64,000 nucleotides of DNA from Sabellastarte sp. h YS-2021 (GCA_964017235.1 OZ024929.1:161185609-161249608), one strand, 5' to 3'. Counted from the stretch's first letter, positions 48,901-57,753 are shown. Program-made: numbers and translations. The notes: generated by a model from the letters alone, not told the origin.

Positions 48901-50227
48901 TTCTAACATATCCTAAAAATATCATCAAAATCCATCGTAAAATTATCTGGCTATAACTTCCTTTAAAAATAGCCTAGATCCAGATGATCCAGACACTGAT
49001 TTAGATCACTCCCAAAATCTAATCACTTGTTGCTTGTCCCAATTACGATATTTCCTGAAAATTTCATGAAAATCCATCCATAACTTTTTGAATTATCTGT
49101 CTTTAAAAAATACATTTCATGGATCCAGAAGATCCAGATAGTGATCTGGATCACTCCCAAAATTGAATCATTTCGTCCTTTTACCTTTTCAGACATATCC
49201 TGAAAATTTCATCAAAATCTGTTAATAAGTTTTTGAGTTATCTCAAAACTCACAAACTCACAAACCCACAAACAAACCCAGGCGAAAACATAACCTCCTT
49301 GGAGGAGGTAATGAAACATAACCTAAGCGGTATTATAATTATATATGTTAGATCGTCTGTTTGTTCACATACATAACTCAAAACCTACAGAGTGGTTTAG
49401 GTCATATTTTCACAAAAGGTGGGGTCTACACAGAGTATAATTCTCAACGATAATCCGGATCCAGGCCAATACTCCAGAATTTTAAAGGGATTTTTCAATA
49501 ATACATCAGGCCTGTACCCCCAAAACTATAAATCACAATAATTTGGCCGTTTTTCACACAGTGTGGGCTTTCTCTAACTTAGAGCTCCTTAAAGATGATC
49601 CAGATCTGCCTTTTTAAGGCGGTATCTTGTTCCGAATCCCTTGGCCAGGGTTTGTGTATGGCTTGTAATGTTATCATTCTGATGATTCTGGACAGCCACA
49701 CTGCAGTATATAAAACATTTTACTGTTGGACTTGCAAATGCAATATGTATTTTGGATTGTTTGATATCATTTTAGGAATACTCACCTGCTTTGGAATCAT
49801 AAGGATTCTGGGATATCTTCTTGTACATTCTGTCTTTCACCACTTTGATCTGGTCCCGCAACCGTTCTAGATGAGCTTGTGAGTGAACTGAGTAGTTCTT
49901 GAAGTTGTCCATGGAGACGGTCACTGCAGAGACCATGGAATTCAACTCATCTGCATCAAAGTCATTGTCGATTGTATGGAGACTTTCTGAATGTAACTTT
50001 TCTGAAAGAGCATCCAAATCACTGAAGAAGGACTTGGTATCAAAGTTTTCTGGATCAACCGGTTCAAAGGTCACTTCTTGCTGACCGTTGGCTAAGGTTG
50101 CCTGTGCTTGTTCTTCATCCTGAGAACCATAATGCTCTTGTCGCTGTGGAGTCTGGTTTCTGCTACCTGGGCCATTTTCTTGGTTATCATCATTTTCTTC
50201 ACTTCTTCTTTGATCATGTGGATCCAT
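24819..50227 (-). CDS. DTHD1: DTHD1-like death-domain protein, 14 coding exons (whole gene)
   Basis: Fourteen exons join into an uninterrupted 933-residue reading frame. Every junction has GT-AG borders and compatible phase. N-terminal (1-150) is acidic and glutamine-rich. Residues 150-270 form a long charged coiled coil (AELRKREEERRAQEE). Residues 270-490 hold ZU5-like modules (GCLVRGN, GGTVHSTVDQR, then IQPVDHNTIDEI and FAAPVIFNIPVPPNP, a signature I associate with DTHD1). Residues 490-560 form a Lys/Pro-rich linker. Residues 570-770 form a beta-rich region. Residues 815-898 form the death domain (TLHQVASALGEEWHIVATYLGV). A short basic tail (FQRERKGLD) ends it. ZU5 plus death domain suggests an intracellular adaptor, though its partners are not known to me. 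The name rests on domain order and remembered motifs; orthology is inferred. Confidence 0.85.
26246..26512 (-). CDS. DTHD1: DTHD1 exon 13 (death domain)
   Basis: 89 codons holding nearly the whole death domain (DTLHQVASALGEEWHIVA, YLGVKKMRLQAILRNN, LKYEMLMSWAKK). The acceptor is tatttgcag and the donor is AAG|GTACTG. Death domains are six-helix homotypic interaction modules. Confidence 0.9.
26556..26780 (+). repeat. interspersed repeat, family R1 (copy 1)
   Basis: Starts with an agggaggtattatttt block and contains gtttgtttgtt and gttagcaggattacacaaatac. It ends with gaggtctgaactctctgagtgctcttg. Related to 34575-34830 and, in inverse orientation, to the ends of 48668-49311. It lies in DTHD1 intron 12, just upstream of exon 13. 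Confidence 0.6.
27200..27440 (-). repeat. tandem array seeded on DTHD1 exon 12/donor
   Basis: Five diverged units of about 52 bases run from the end of exon 12 into intron 12. Each resembles the exon tail (ctagtcagcattcctaag), the donor (gtaaga) and the following intron (gctgtccctg). At the donor position the units read gtaaga, gaaagt, gtatgt, gtaaat and acaagt. Confidence 0.65.
27437..27556 (-). CDS. DTHD1: DTHD1 exon 12
   Basis: 40 codons of an acidic/Lys-rich linker (NKKAKKEQENTTEEEPETEE) then KPCVELLVSIPK. The acceptor is gccacaacag and the donor AAG|GTAAGA, both in phase 0. Confidence 0.85.
28249..28591 (-). CDS. DTHD1: DTHD1 exon 11
   Basis: 343 bases encoding a beta-strand-rich region (SDNPYEVAVEIVLH to VYRGFVMLCKKEETVCLMPPKK). 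The acceptor is cctttcacag and the donor AAAAAG|GTGATT. It completes the Arg codon split with exon 10. Confidence 0.9.
28780..29010. repeat. possible interspersed repeat
   Basis: Begins ttcttttatagcgcaa and carries ggtctta, aacaggtaggctattc and tgcaacatggaaagatcgg blocks, a pattern like a widespread invertebrate interspersed repeat. A relative may start at 36763 (acttttatagc). Family not named. Confidence 0.35.
29030..29265 (-). repeat. short tandem units beside DTHD1 exon 10 donor
   Basis: About five units of roughly 42-55 bases with 'attgtgagtacacatatat.acttggta' consensus run up to the exon 10 donor. Whether the donor itself belongs to the unit is uncertain. Confidence 0.4.
29266..29379 (-). 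CDS. DTHD1: DTHD1 exon 10
   Basis: 114 bases (FVVLRLKHTAEPEDGLEIAK to VVNVILKQ). The acceptor is cgtgtgttcag and the donor AAAG|GTACCG. Split codons at both ends match the neighbours. Confidence 0.85.
29860..29995 (-). CDS. DTHD1: DTHD1 exon 9
   Basis: 136 bases (DDENDEVYLAVKDLRGKWHI to DNPSLAEK). The acceptor is tgttttcag and the donor AAAA|GTAAGT. Confidence 0.88.
30904..31156 (-). CDS. DTHD1: DTHD1 exon 8
   Basis: 253 bases. FNIPVPPNP ends the ZU5-like module. A Lys/Ala-rich helix, a PNPPPPP run and a charged stretch (DEEELKKRKERAKK) follow, then TRWYMGQYGVND. The acceptor is ttccataccag and the donor GATG|GTAATA. Confidence 0.88.
31936..32064 (-). CDS. DTHD1: DTHD1 exon 7
   Basis: 43 codons (IQPVDHNTIDEIRLKSEEGS to FAAPVI). 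The acceptor is gtttctgacag and the donor ATT|GTAAGT. The IQPVDH segment is the most DTHD1-like block of the protein. Confidence 0.9.
32311..32499. repeat. two-copy tandem repeat in DTHD1 intron 6
   Basis: Two units of about 98 and 91 bases, each opening with ggacatatgtatggggaaaag and closing with gtccggagacaaaa. One unit carries a block (ataatccacaggtgttgt) resembling the start of exon 7. Confidence 0.6.
32887..33069 (-). CDS. DTHD1: DTHD1 exon 6
   Basis: 61 codons (DLKFVQAEFTKMTKMIVVTR, then FNKRGGTVHSTVDQRASFTA to FVLQ), the core of the ZU5-like module. The acceptor is ttcttcgtag and the donor CAG|GTCCGA, which departs from the GTRAGT consensus. Confidence 0.9.
34575..34830 (+). repeat. 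interspersed repeat, family R1 (copy 2)
   Basis: Shares with 26556-26780 the blocks aaggtattattttcatgac, gttagcgagattacacaaatac and ggaggtctggactctccaagtgctc. It also includes gtgatctggatcatcgcctgg. Lies in DTHD1 intron 5. Confidence 0.6.
35144..35278 (-). CDS. DTHD1: DTHD1 exon 5
   Basis: 45 codons (QPSVILIPHCTSRASAMSRE to VVLDSHK). The acceptor is gtctatttgcag and the donor AAA|GTGAGT. Confidence 0.9.
35279..35680 (-). repeat. minisatellite at the DTHD1 exon 5 acceptor
   Basis: About seven diverged units of roughly 55-60 bases. The plus consensus is 'atgctgctgcaaaaagagggatatataaaaatattgtcacag'. The first unit overlaps the acceptor and the first bases of exon 5, so several units carry a tttgcag-like acceptor in sense. 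Confidence 0.65.
35805..35967. repeat. tandem duplication, about 83-base unit
   Basis: Two adjacent copies of an AT-rich unit (ttattactcatatacta ... gatcaaattattcaaac) in DTHD1 intron 4, differing by a few bases and small indels. Confidence 0.8.
37426..37612 (-). CDS. DTHD1: DTHD1 exon 4
   Basis: 187 bases (YRVDTGDFNQGIGCLVRGNN to GSADLN). The acceptor is cacatttcag and the donor AAT|GTATGT. Holds the first ZU5-like strand set (EVLDPLQSNVVLAENEELVS). Confidence 0.9.
37745..37835 (-). repeat. possible tRNA-derived SINE head
   Basis: Contains tttgaacccaagttctct followed by acccactaggcacaac, like the block at 1-70. Fragmentary. Confidence 0.35.
37985..38350. repeat. 86-base tandem array built of 43-base half-units
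   Basis: About four copies of an 86-base unit (starts at 38017, 38103, 38190 and 38276). Each unit consists of two related 43-base halves that both begin ccccacactaata. Lies in DTHD1 intron 3. Confidence 0.9.
39110..40240 (-). repeat. tandem units seeded on DTHD1 exon 3 end/donor
   Basis: About seven diverged units of 60-100 bases (39120-39300 and 39840-40240) share with exon 3's last bases the plus consensus 'gtgaaaactggccagtc..ccagacttg.gtcacactggt'. They share with the intron start 'aaaaccatatatacta'. The stretch between them (39300-39840) is unrelated and contains a gcggccattttgtttgcc block. Confidence 0.65.
40241..40443 (-). CDS. DTHD1: DTHD1 exon 3
   Basis: 203 bases of Glu/Arg-rich coiled coil (AEYEGRKKTEAELRKREEER, LLQEQEQREQRRAEEARR) ending with TSVAPVWEDWPVF. 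The acceptor is gattgtttaaagat-proximal cttttag and the donor AC|GTTAGT. Confidence 0.88.
40728..40909 (-). CDS. DTHD1: DTHD1 exon 2
   Basis: 182 bases of coiled coil (QRVSCEQRELDAKLQHLNKE, then ALLAQQSAEEARAIQ). The acceptor is gactttctag and the donor CAG|GTGAGA. Completes the Asp codon split with exon 1. Confidence 0.88.
41810..42094 (+). other. unidentified open frame, possible exon fragment
   Basis: The 94-codon frame includes a protein-like stretch (FFNMYYPDMSVSFSSHKDEV, then YRYDQKERCDWAIIQNC). I do not recognise it. It sits inside DTHD1 intron 1 on the opposite strand and could be a retrocopy or TE fragment. Its tail enters the SINE that follows. Confidence 0.3.
42063..42305 (-). repeat. 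tRNA-derived SINE (family S1, minus copy)
   Basis: The head in sense shows an A-box-like gcggtagcgcagtgg and a B-box-like gttcaaacccc. The body ends with gttgaaagcgacattaaaaccc and an aaataaat tail. Same family as 52862-53098. Confidence 0.8.
43615..43705 (-). repeat. possible tRNA-derived SINE head
   Basis: Contains ggactcgaacccatcaccc followed by a tRNA-like stretch ending in accactaggcaac. Fragmentary. Confidence 0.4.
44190..46060. repeat. 350-base tandem satellite-like array
   Basis: Six units with a period very close to 350 bases (anchors near 44191, 44541, 44891, 45241, 45591 and 45941). Central units are most alike and outer ones more diverged, as expected for an array that has expanded from its middle. 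Lies in DTHD1 intron 1. Three look-alike minus frames of about 91-117 codons arise from the repeat and are not taken as genes. Confidence 0.9.
47151..47790. repeat. inverted pair of short tandem arrays
   Basis: The left array (47151-47215) has four units of tttgcccacaaggac type. The right array (about 47711-47790) has four or five units of the inverse gtgggcaaagttcc. The 500 bases between them are AT-rich. The whole resembles a non-autonomous element whose inverted ends are made of sub-repeats. Confidence 0.65.
48668..49311 (-). mobile_element. non-autonomous repeat, family R1 (long copy with internal units)
   Basis: Ends are aagagcactcggagagtgcaggcctccacc on the left, the inverse of the R1 right end, and cctccttggaggaggt on the right. 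Inside are about four units of roughly 145 bases with 'tcctgaaaatttcatcaaaatcc', 'tttttgaattatctgtcttt' and 'gatccagatagtgatctgg' blocks. Confidence 0.6.
49786..50227 (-). CDS. DTHD1: DTHD1 exon 1 (start codon)
   Basis: 147 codons from ATG 50225-50227 (MDPHDQRRSEENDDNQENGP). The acidic Gln/Asn-rich N-terminus leads into amphipathic helices (DLDALSEKLHSESLHTIDND, HLERLRDQIKVVKDRMYKK). The donor is AG|GTGAGT. No signal peptide, so the protein is intracellular. Intron 1 (40910-49785) is 8.9 kb and filled with repeats. Confidence 0.85.
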
Positions 50228-52861
50228 CTTGAATTGCCTTCAAATTTCTGGCAGTATGATACTGTATGTTACTTGATGTATGTTCGGTTCTGAGATAGAA
50301 TATTAGTAATCAAAATGCAAATATGTTAAATGGAGATTTTTAGAATATATCCATAGAATATATATCCAAAGTGGGGTTTCTGGTAGTGTTCACATAAGAC
50401 AAGAACACAAAATTTAGAGCTCACGACTATCCCATCCAATGCTAGGTTTATGAATTTGAATATCCAGAAAAATATCCACTGTATGGACTTAAACTCTTTG
50501 TGCTATTTATATGTACTTATCTCTCTTTTCTCTTCTGACACAATCAGTTGAAGTTCTTCAAATAAATACAGAGAACTTATATGACAATTCCCCCCTTCAG
50601 AAGTCCATGGAAATGAAGGGACACTTCTATATAAAAAGACACATATATGTGTGTCTTGCCAATATTTCCCAATACCAAACGCCAATGCACATACACAAAT
50701 AGGAGGACTGGCAAAATATATATTCACTTCAAGGAAAACGGGTGACAGAGCTTTTGATTGTTTATCTATGCAAACACTCTCACATAGTTTATACCTTCAT
50801 GGACGTATTTGTGTGTGGTGTACATCAGTGGATCCAGTCAATGACTCTGTTGTTGTGTGTCCTGGTGAAGTTATACAAATGCTGAGTCCATGTTTAGAAA
50901 ACACCTTTCCCTCATAAGTACACAAAAACCAGTTGTGTATGGTTTCAAATTAATTGAACTCGGTTTGTTATGTATAGCTATTCTGAATAATTCATGACCA
51001 CTGGCAATAAGTGTTCAACGGGAATTGTATGTCCTATTAAACATGCAAATGTTCCCATTTTACATAAAGTACTGCTACTAACATGCTGTACATTACATAT
51101 ACTTGTCAACAAATTTTAGCTGCTTTGGATTATACTGTTAAATGCCATCTAAAAATCTTGTCCTTTGATAGTTTTTTATCTGTAAATTTGAAAATAAATA
51201 CAAAGTAGTTGAATATGCTTTTGATTATTTCATCCAAGTATGACTTTGAAACTATCCAGGTTGGTTATAATAAATAATTTAAACTAGCTTAAATTTGAAT
51301 TCAAGTTTATGTAAAGGTTGTAATAGTTTACTTTCATTAAACCTTTAAAATGACAAATGTTAGAAAGTGTTTGGGAGTGTACAAAGTCGTCCTACTTGTT
51401 TATGTCTCCACAAAACTTCATGTCATTAGCAACCAGCGCACTTGTCACTAATCTCTAAAGACTCGAGAGTGTATACACATATCCAGACATTCAGATTTCA
51501 GTTCTCACCTTAACTCTCTTAAAGAATTACTTGAAAATATGGCAACTAATATTCCAACTTACACCTAACTGAACTGATCCTTGCATATATTTTAGTTACA
51601 ATCAATTATTCGCAAATTACCTGCCATCTATAACATATTTGTAGGTAAAATAAATTTGTGAATTAATATATTAAGACTTTCAGAACAGTCTTTGAACTAT
51701 TGATTTTCCTACACCATAAAAGGAAACCATGGATTGCATTTGAATATCAATCCAGTTAAGTATCTCCATAAAGATAAAGTCATTCTTGAGGACATAACCT
51801 GGCGAGATATGCATTAATAAAGTGTTGCTTCTTTATAACAGGTTTGGTATGACCAGCGTATTTTTCCTTGTCAGATATTTTTGTCATATATGGCCGTTCT
51901 CTGGCTCATGTTAAAATGTTGTTCATGAGTGACTCCAGATAATTACTATCATAATCATTGACTATATAATTTAACACTTTATTTCTGTGAAGTAAAAGGA
52001 TTAGTATAATTTTTGTATTTCTATATTTTTTTGTATTTTTGTATTTCCTATAATGTTCTCAAGAACACTTGGCCTTGAGGTTAAGACTATAATTATTGGG
52101 GTTAAAGATCTTATCTTATAAGATATTTTGATGATTATATAGACATTTTAACAGTTTTATTTGACAAGTGTGTAAGAGGATTAGCTTTTCTTTGGGATTC
52201 TGTGTTTGCCACATACAGTCCAGCCCAAAGGTCAAAGGTGAGGTTAAGGTGAAGTTACAGTTTCACGAATATAAATTAGTGATGACAGATGATGAAAGAA
52301 GGGTTGGGATACGAGCCTTTTATTTTACAAGGACACAAATAAACACAGTTACAATAAAATTAGTGCTGTTAATCTACACATAAAAAGGACACTTAAAAGG
52401 CCCCTGTCTTCAGCCCTGGTTATCTTTCACCAAAAATGTTCAAAATTATTACAGGTGTTTGTTGCTTTTGATGTTCGCCTAGGTAATTTGCCACAATAGC
52501 ATATTTTTTCATCTCATAACTCTGTCATAGGGCAGTCATTGACAAGCTGTATTTACCCCCATTCACATTACAGGAGGTATCACCTGTGGTAACCAGTGTT
52601 TGGGGAAATGTCCCTGTCCTTGGATCACCGTCTGATGTCTGTATGCAACCTTGTGAGTCAGTGGCGAACCGTCCATTAGCTTGAACACCCTACAGAAGTT
52701 TTTAAAAGTTTAAAATTTCTGCCTCTGATTTCGGTACCATAGCAGGCGCAGACAATTTTTCATGCATGTATGTATGAATTTCTGGCTAAGGTAACTGAAG
52801 GTGTGGTCCATGGTGTACATAAGGTTGCGATTTGGTTGTCTTTCAGTGTTATACAGCTACA
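50228..52861. other. upstream of DTHD1; no gene seen
   Basis: Should contain the DTHD1 5' UTR and promoter. No TATA or other core element can be assigned. AT-rich, without recognisable repeat families or coding pattern. Confidence 0.4.
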
Positions 52862-53098
52862 TGGGGCCACGGTGACAGAGTGGTAACACTCTCGCCTCCC
52901 ACCTCTGAGGCCGGGGTTCGATTCCCGACACGGCCTCAAGTGGGAAAGCTGGTAGTTGCTTGCCATTGGTCAGCAGTTTACAGTACAGAACCCTAACGAA
53001 CTGTATGTACTGGTTTCCTCTCCCCTTCCAACTACCCGTCGTGATATGACCTGTACAGTGTTGAAAGCGACGTAAAACCCCAAATAAATAAATATACA
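52862..53098 (+). repeat. tRNA-derived SINE (family S1, plus copy)
   Basis: A head with A-box-like gacagagtggtaacac and B-box ggttcgattcc. The body contains gtagttgcttgccattggt and catgacctgtacagtgttgaaagc-like sequence (gatatgacctgtacagtg). The tail is cgacgtaaaaccccaaataaataaata. Matches 42063-42305 in reverse. Confidence 0.85.
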
Positions 53099-54153
53099 GC
53101 TACATGAGGTGAGTTAAGGTATTGGTTGTTTTGCCACGTGTTCGTCCGACGACTTATGAAGGTGAGTTAAGGTTAATGGAGGTTGCTTCTCGGTGACCAA
53201 CGTTTGTAATACTGTTATTCTAATGTTATTAATGGTTAAAACCATGTCCAATCAGTGGCCGTCCTCCTGTAGTGTGAACAACTGGGACAAAATGGGGCAA
53301 CCTGGGGGAGGTTCCACTGCCGAGAAAACTTCTAACCGCGGGATGTACCACCTGCAGTGTGAATGGGGAATTAGTTTCTTGTTCTCAGTAAATTCACCAG
53401 ATGTTCTTCCTTGTCCTCAATTCATTCTCTGTGGCATAAGTCGTCATAGATCACACTGAGCCTCGTCTATCCATAGCTAATTTGTGGGGTAATTGTAGCA
53501 AAATCAGTAAATATCTTCAGCAATGCTTTGATGAGATTTAACGCTAGGAAAATTGAAGAATGATGTAGAAGTCGAGAATTCTTTTGTCACGTGACAACAC
53601 TTTCCCGCCTCTTTTGTGCAAATGCTGGTGGATTTAAACCCGTCTGTGTTCTCATTTACCATCCAAGATGATCATAGTGCCCTCTCCAGTGTGTGCCCAG
53701 GGCATTAGTTGTATCACCCAAAAACTTAATTGTAACACCTTAAAGATAAGTTGTAGCTGCGTAAAGATTAGTGTTAGGTGCCTCACAACCAAATATATAG
53801 TTTGTGACAACTGAGAACAGAAATGGTCGCATTCAAAGGTTTTTAAACATTTTTAATTGGACAGACATCTTTCATCACCCCAATTTCACTCCTTACCTTT
53901 AAATATTTAAAATCGTAACTAATATGACTAATAAGATTACTCTCAGGACTACATCATCAGGATGGTTATTAGAGGCAAACTTGCAAACATTGATAATGAT
54001 ATGTAACATGACAGACAATTTGTGTAGTAGTTTTATGTGTACTTATAATAACATGTTGACCAAAAGCAGTTATGATTTAGGCTAGATTGTGTTCCCTTTG
54101 AAACTAATTTGATATACATGTCATGGTAGAAACTCCAATCTCGTAGAATTTGC
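53099..54153. other. no gene seen
   Basis: Non-repetitive AT-rich DNA. An 88-codon frame at 53193-53459 has no recognisable domain or splice context and is treated as chance. Confidence 0.4.
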
Positions 54154-54637
54154 AATTCTAATGGTAAAAAGTCCAATTGCAGTTTCTCCCGGTAGAATTT
54201 CAATATCTTTCACTATTGGGCAGTTGTTCCGCTCTGTGATTTTGGTCATATATAGAAGCCTTTTTCGCACATTTCCAAAGAAACACCTACATTTATTTCA
54301 ACTAAAAGGATGACAATAACCCAACAATACACACCAGAAATGCAGTAATGAAAAGTAAGGATATTAAAAACATCTTTAAAATTACAAATTAATGTAATTC
54401 TAACGGTAAAAAGTCCAATTGTAGTTTCTCCCGGTAGAATTTCAATATCTATCACTATTGGGTAGTTGTTCCGCTCTGTGATTTTGGTCATATATAGAAG
54501 CCTTTTTTGCACATTTCCAAAGAAACACCTTCTACATTTATTTCAACTAAAAGGATGACAATAACCCAACAATACACACCAGAAATGCAGTAATGAAAAG
54601 TAAGGATGTTAAACACATCTTTCAAATTACAAATTAA
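54154..54637. repeat. tandem duplication, 242-245 base unit
   Basis: Two adjacent copies (54154-54395 and 54396-54637) of a unit opening with aattctaa(t/c)ggtaaaaagtcc. They differ by scattered substitutions and a 3-base insertion. Confidence 0.9.
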
Positions 54638-55572
54638 GGAATGGGTGTAATTTAAATGGGTTAATAGCCTGTTAAGTATCCAATATTAGAAAATAATAGA
54701 CTATTGACTCGGTTCCTTAGGGACCTCATAAACAATCCATTATTTTCAAATACTGGACACTTACTTGGTCATTAACCTATACATTTACAGCCCTTAGTTT
54801 CACCACAAAGCTCTTACTGTGTCTTGAAAAGGCTTGGTGTGTCTTGATATGGTTGTCAAATGTTATGAAAGTTTCATGACAGCAATCAATGTCTTTTTGT
54901 AGTGTGACTTAATTATACTTTCCCAACACCTGAAAAGAGTCCACTCAATAAGATAAAAACCAAAAGCCTGTTCAAGAAAAGCCAAAACTTATGAGGACAG
55001 ATTATAAATACAAATTGACACTTGTAAAGAGAGAATATGTTGGAGCATGGATATTGTTAGTCAATTATATGTCATAGCTTCCATTTACATGTAAAAGTAG
55101 ATTAAAAGAAAGGTATTACTTCCAATAAATCAGGGTTTTCCTGTAAAATGCAGAAATAAAAGCTATCGTTAACTGACTGAGGCTGTAACTTAAATATTTA
55201 CTGATTAATTCACTTAATTTCGAACTTGCTTTTGAGAATATGTAATTTCAGTTTACTTTGTCATTATCTAGTACGTGTTATTGGGTAAGTAGTTATTTTC
55301 CTCGAATATATCAACTTATAAGCCAGTACTGGGGTGGGACGTTTTATCAAATAACCCAAGGAGCTAAAGTAAGTTTGAAGCATTCACTTAAATACAAGTT
55401 TCCCTCGGGTTGTAGCATCCAATAAATATTCATTCCTCTGTTTACCATAGTTACTAATGGAAGCCTATAATTATTGCACCTTTGTAATGCAGTAACGTGT
55501 ATAAAGGTCTGAGGGAAACAAAAACACCATCAAAGAATAAGTGTTAACAAGTTAGACTGTGTGAAAAAATAT
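54638..55572. other. no gene seen; possible A-type repeat of E4 at its right end
   Basis: AT-rich DNA. 55320-55572 contains ccaataaatattcatt and gtgtataaaggt blocks, reminiscent of the CCAAT and TATA positions of E2's A repeat. It directly abuts the acagtcccc end motif. It could be E4's A2 copy, but A1 is outside the window. Confidence 0.25.
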
Positions 55573-57123
55573 ACAGTCCCCCCAACGAAACAAACAATGG
55601 GATTATATACAAGATTAAATGTTACTACTGAAATTGTTGTAAAGACATTATCATATAACAAGAATAAGTTAAATGAGCACATAATAAAATAATTGTAAAA
55701 TTAATTTGATGGAAGGTGACATTATGAAATTGTACAAGTATAATTTCCACTCTAAAATCCAATAGACCCCAAATACTAAATAACCTTGACTCCAATGTCA
55801 AATTGGCAGGTGACAAGCATAATTACCTAACCTGGAACATTAAAATGTCAGAATATTCAGGACAATTCCAAGACCCAAGTGAGAGGTGAAAACAATTACC
55901 CCTAAAGGTCAAAGTTCAAGGATACTAAAGGTCAAAGGGTGGAGCTAACCTACACAGGTCAACTTTGATCCCAAGGTGAAGTTGGGAGGTAAGATCCATA
56001 AGCCCCTCCCAGATAAAATGAAGAGGTCATAACAATGAAGAGTAAGGTTAAAATTCAAAGACCTGACTAAAAGGTGAAAACAGTTACCTAAAAGATGAGG
56101 TCAACATTGAGAGATAGTAACGGTCAGAAGGTGCTTGGAAGATCACAAAGGAGTAGAGGTGTGTAACGTCAGTTACAATTGATGATGATATGCATATTTA
56201 CAAGGTCCCAAAAACACCGGCAGAAGTAGGGAGAGGACGTCAAGCATAGAGGTGAGACCTGAAAGCATGAGGTCCAGGTTCCTTGGGCCTGGATATCTTG
56301 AACAGAGATACCCCTTCTGAAGGCACAAGAGGGCCCCACCCCTACGAAAATCATGGAAGGTGAGGGACATAGAAAGACCTGATGATGCTGAAACACTTTG
56401 AGGTGCTTTCTGGCAGCAGAGTCTTAAGTGGCTTGAATGCCTGACCATGCGGTACCTGAAAAAGAGGAGAATCTACATGGGAAGCAACATTGGTCAACAT
56501 AGCAGACAATGCTTGCACTGGACAAAGTGTTAAATGACCTAGATAAGGAATATCCAGGGTTGTGGTCTTAACATGGTCCTGAAAGATCTTAGACCATTTA
56601 AGTAATATTACCGCCCTGTGGTCTAAAAAAAAAATAACATCACCCACACACAAATGTCTTATCAAAACTGTTAACAGAGTGTGGTAATATATTTGAGAGT
56701 CTCAAGAAAGAGAAGAATGCTAGTAAGTGCTTGTCTGTGACAGAATACTGCAACTGAGCAGTAAGTGTAACAATTTGTAACAATTATGTTTCATCCAGTT
56801 AAAATAGGGATCTTAGGAGTAAAACTACGAGTAAGTTTTAAAGATTTTATGAATAAAGGAATTCTTTGGTCCCTGAAGGGAGCTGTATTGCAACCATATA
56901 CAATGCACATAGATCTAACACCAGTAAAATGGTTTGTAATATGATCCGGAGACATACTAGATTGTGCCAGATTTTCTATGAAAGCCAGAACATCCAGTGA
57001 AGAAATCCCAGGGAGCGACAGGTTGATATGAAGCCACTGTGGCTGGGCGGAAGTCTCCTGCAAGCCTGGGTAGCCACGGGAGCTGTTGCCAATTAGGATT
57101 CTGAAAAACAAACACAGAACAGC
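55573..57123 (-). mobile_element. E4 (3' part): old YR retrotransposon, YR gene and 3' region
   Basis: The 3' half of an element whose RT part lies at 62900-64000. The sense end reads GGGGGGACTGT at 55573, like E2 and E3. The 3' region (55573-56165) holds at least five AGGTCA half-sites, one in AGGTCAAAGTTCA, a direct-repeat-1 arrangement. Confidence 0.65.
56170..57110 (-). pseudogene. E4 tyrosine recombinase, broken
   Basis: Most like the E1 recombinase. The N-terminal motif (GDFRPATVASYQP) occurs near 57060. Pieces in other frames follow: DVLAFIENLAQSSMSPDHIT, NHFTGVRSMCIVYGC, AVILLKWSKIFQDH (Lys region) and LTFHDFRRGGA (HxxR). The Arg box and the nucleophile Tyr region are not clearly preserved. 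Several frameshifts. Preceded by tttgtttttcag, the acceptor-like site shared with the other elements. Confidence 0.8.
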
Positions 57124-57753
57124 CAGTCCCCAACTCCAACAAAGAACAACAGAGGATATAAAATTTTATTATACATAATATAAAATTTTCAATAATGTTA
57201 CATAATATAACTTCTAGTATATATATACACTTCAGAACAAATACACACCACAAACATTAATAGACATAAAAGGTACTGTTACATTAAAAGTTATAAGATT
57301 GAATAGACTAGATTAACATGCTATAGTGACCTTTCAAAGGTCACCCAATTAACAACCCTGACTGAGCTTGACCTCTGAAGGTCAAATTATGACATACCTG
57401 TCAACTCTAAAGGAAACATGACAACCTGGCACATGGTCAGCCACTGACCTTGATAGCCAAACTGAAGATCAAATTATTGATTCGCAGGTCATATTCCTGC
57501 CAGTGACCTTGCTAGCCAAACTCAAAGGTCAAGGTCTTTGAATGGCAGGTCATATTCATGTCAGTTTGTGTTGACTCTATTCTAGGTCATCTCCTGACCT
57601 TGACATCCACACTCAAAGGTCAAGGGACAGTTTGGATGCAATGAAGTTAAAAATGACAAAAATACTACCACTTTGACTGACAAGGTGTTCTATATTTCTG
57701 CCCATTACATTATAAAAAACCCCAAAGCCCAACCCACGTAGGAGTAGCAAGCA
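57124..57753 (-). promoter_or_regulatory. E3 3' region with dense half-sites
   Basis: I count about twelve TGACCT/AGGTCA hexamers. They include the perfect palindrome TGACCTTTCAAAGGTCA near 57329 and TGACCTCTGAAGGTCA near 57370, plus several TCAAGGTCA-like extended sites. Same position as the clusters in E1, E2 and E4. Confidence 0.6.

Noticed and set aside
49899..50293. Plus-strand frames opposite DTHD1 exon 1
   Set aside because: Antisense shadows of a well-supported exon.
53193..53459. 88-codon plus-strand frame
   Set aside because: No recognisable domain, no splice sites in sensible places, average composition for the region.
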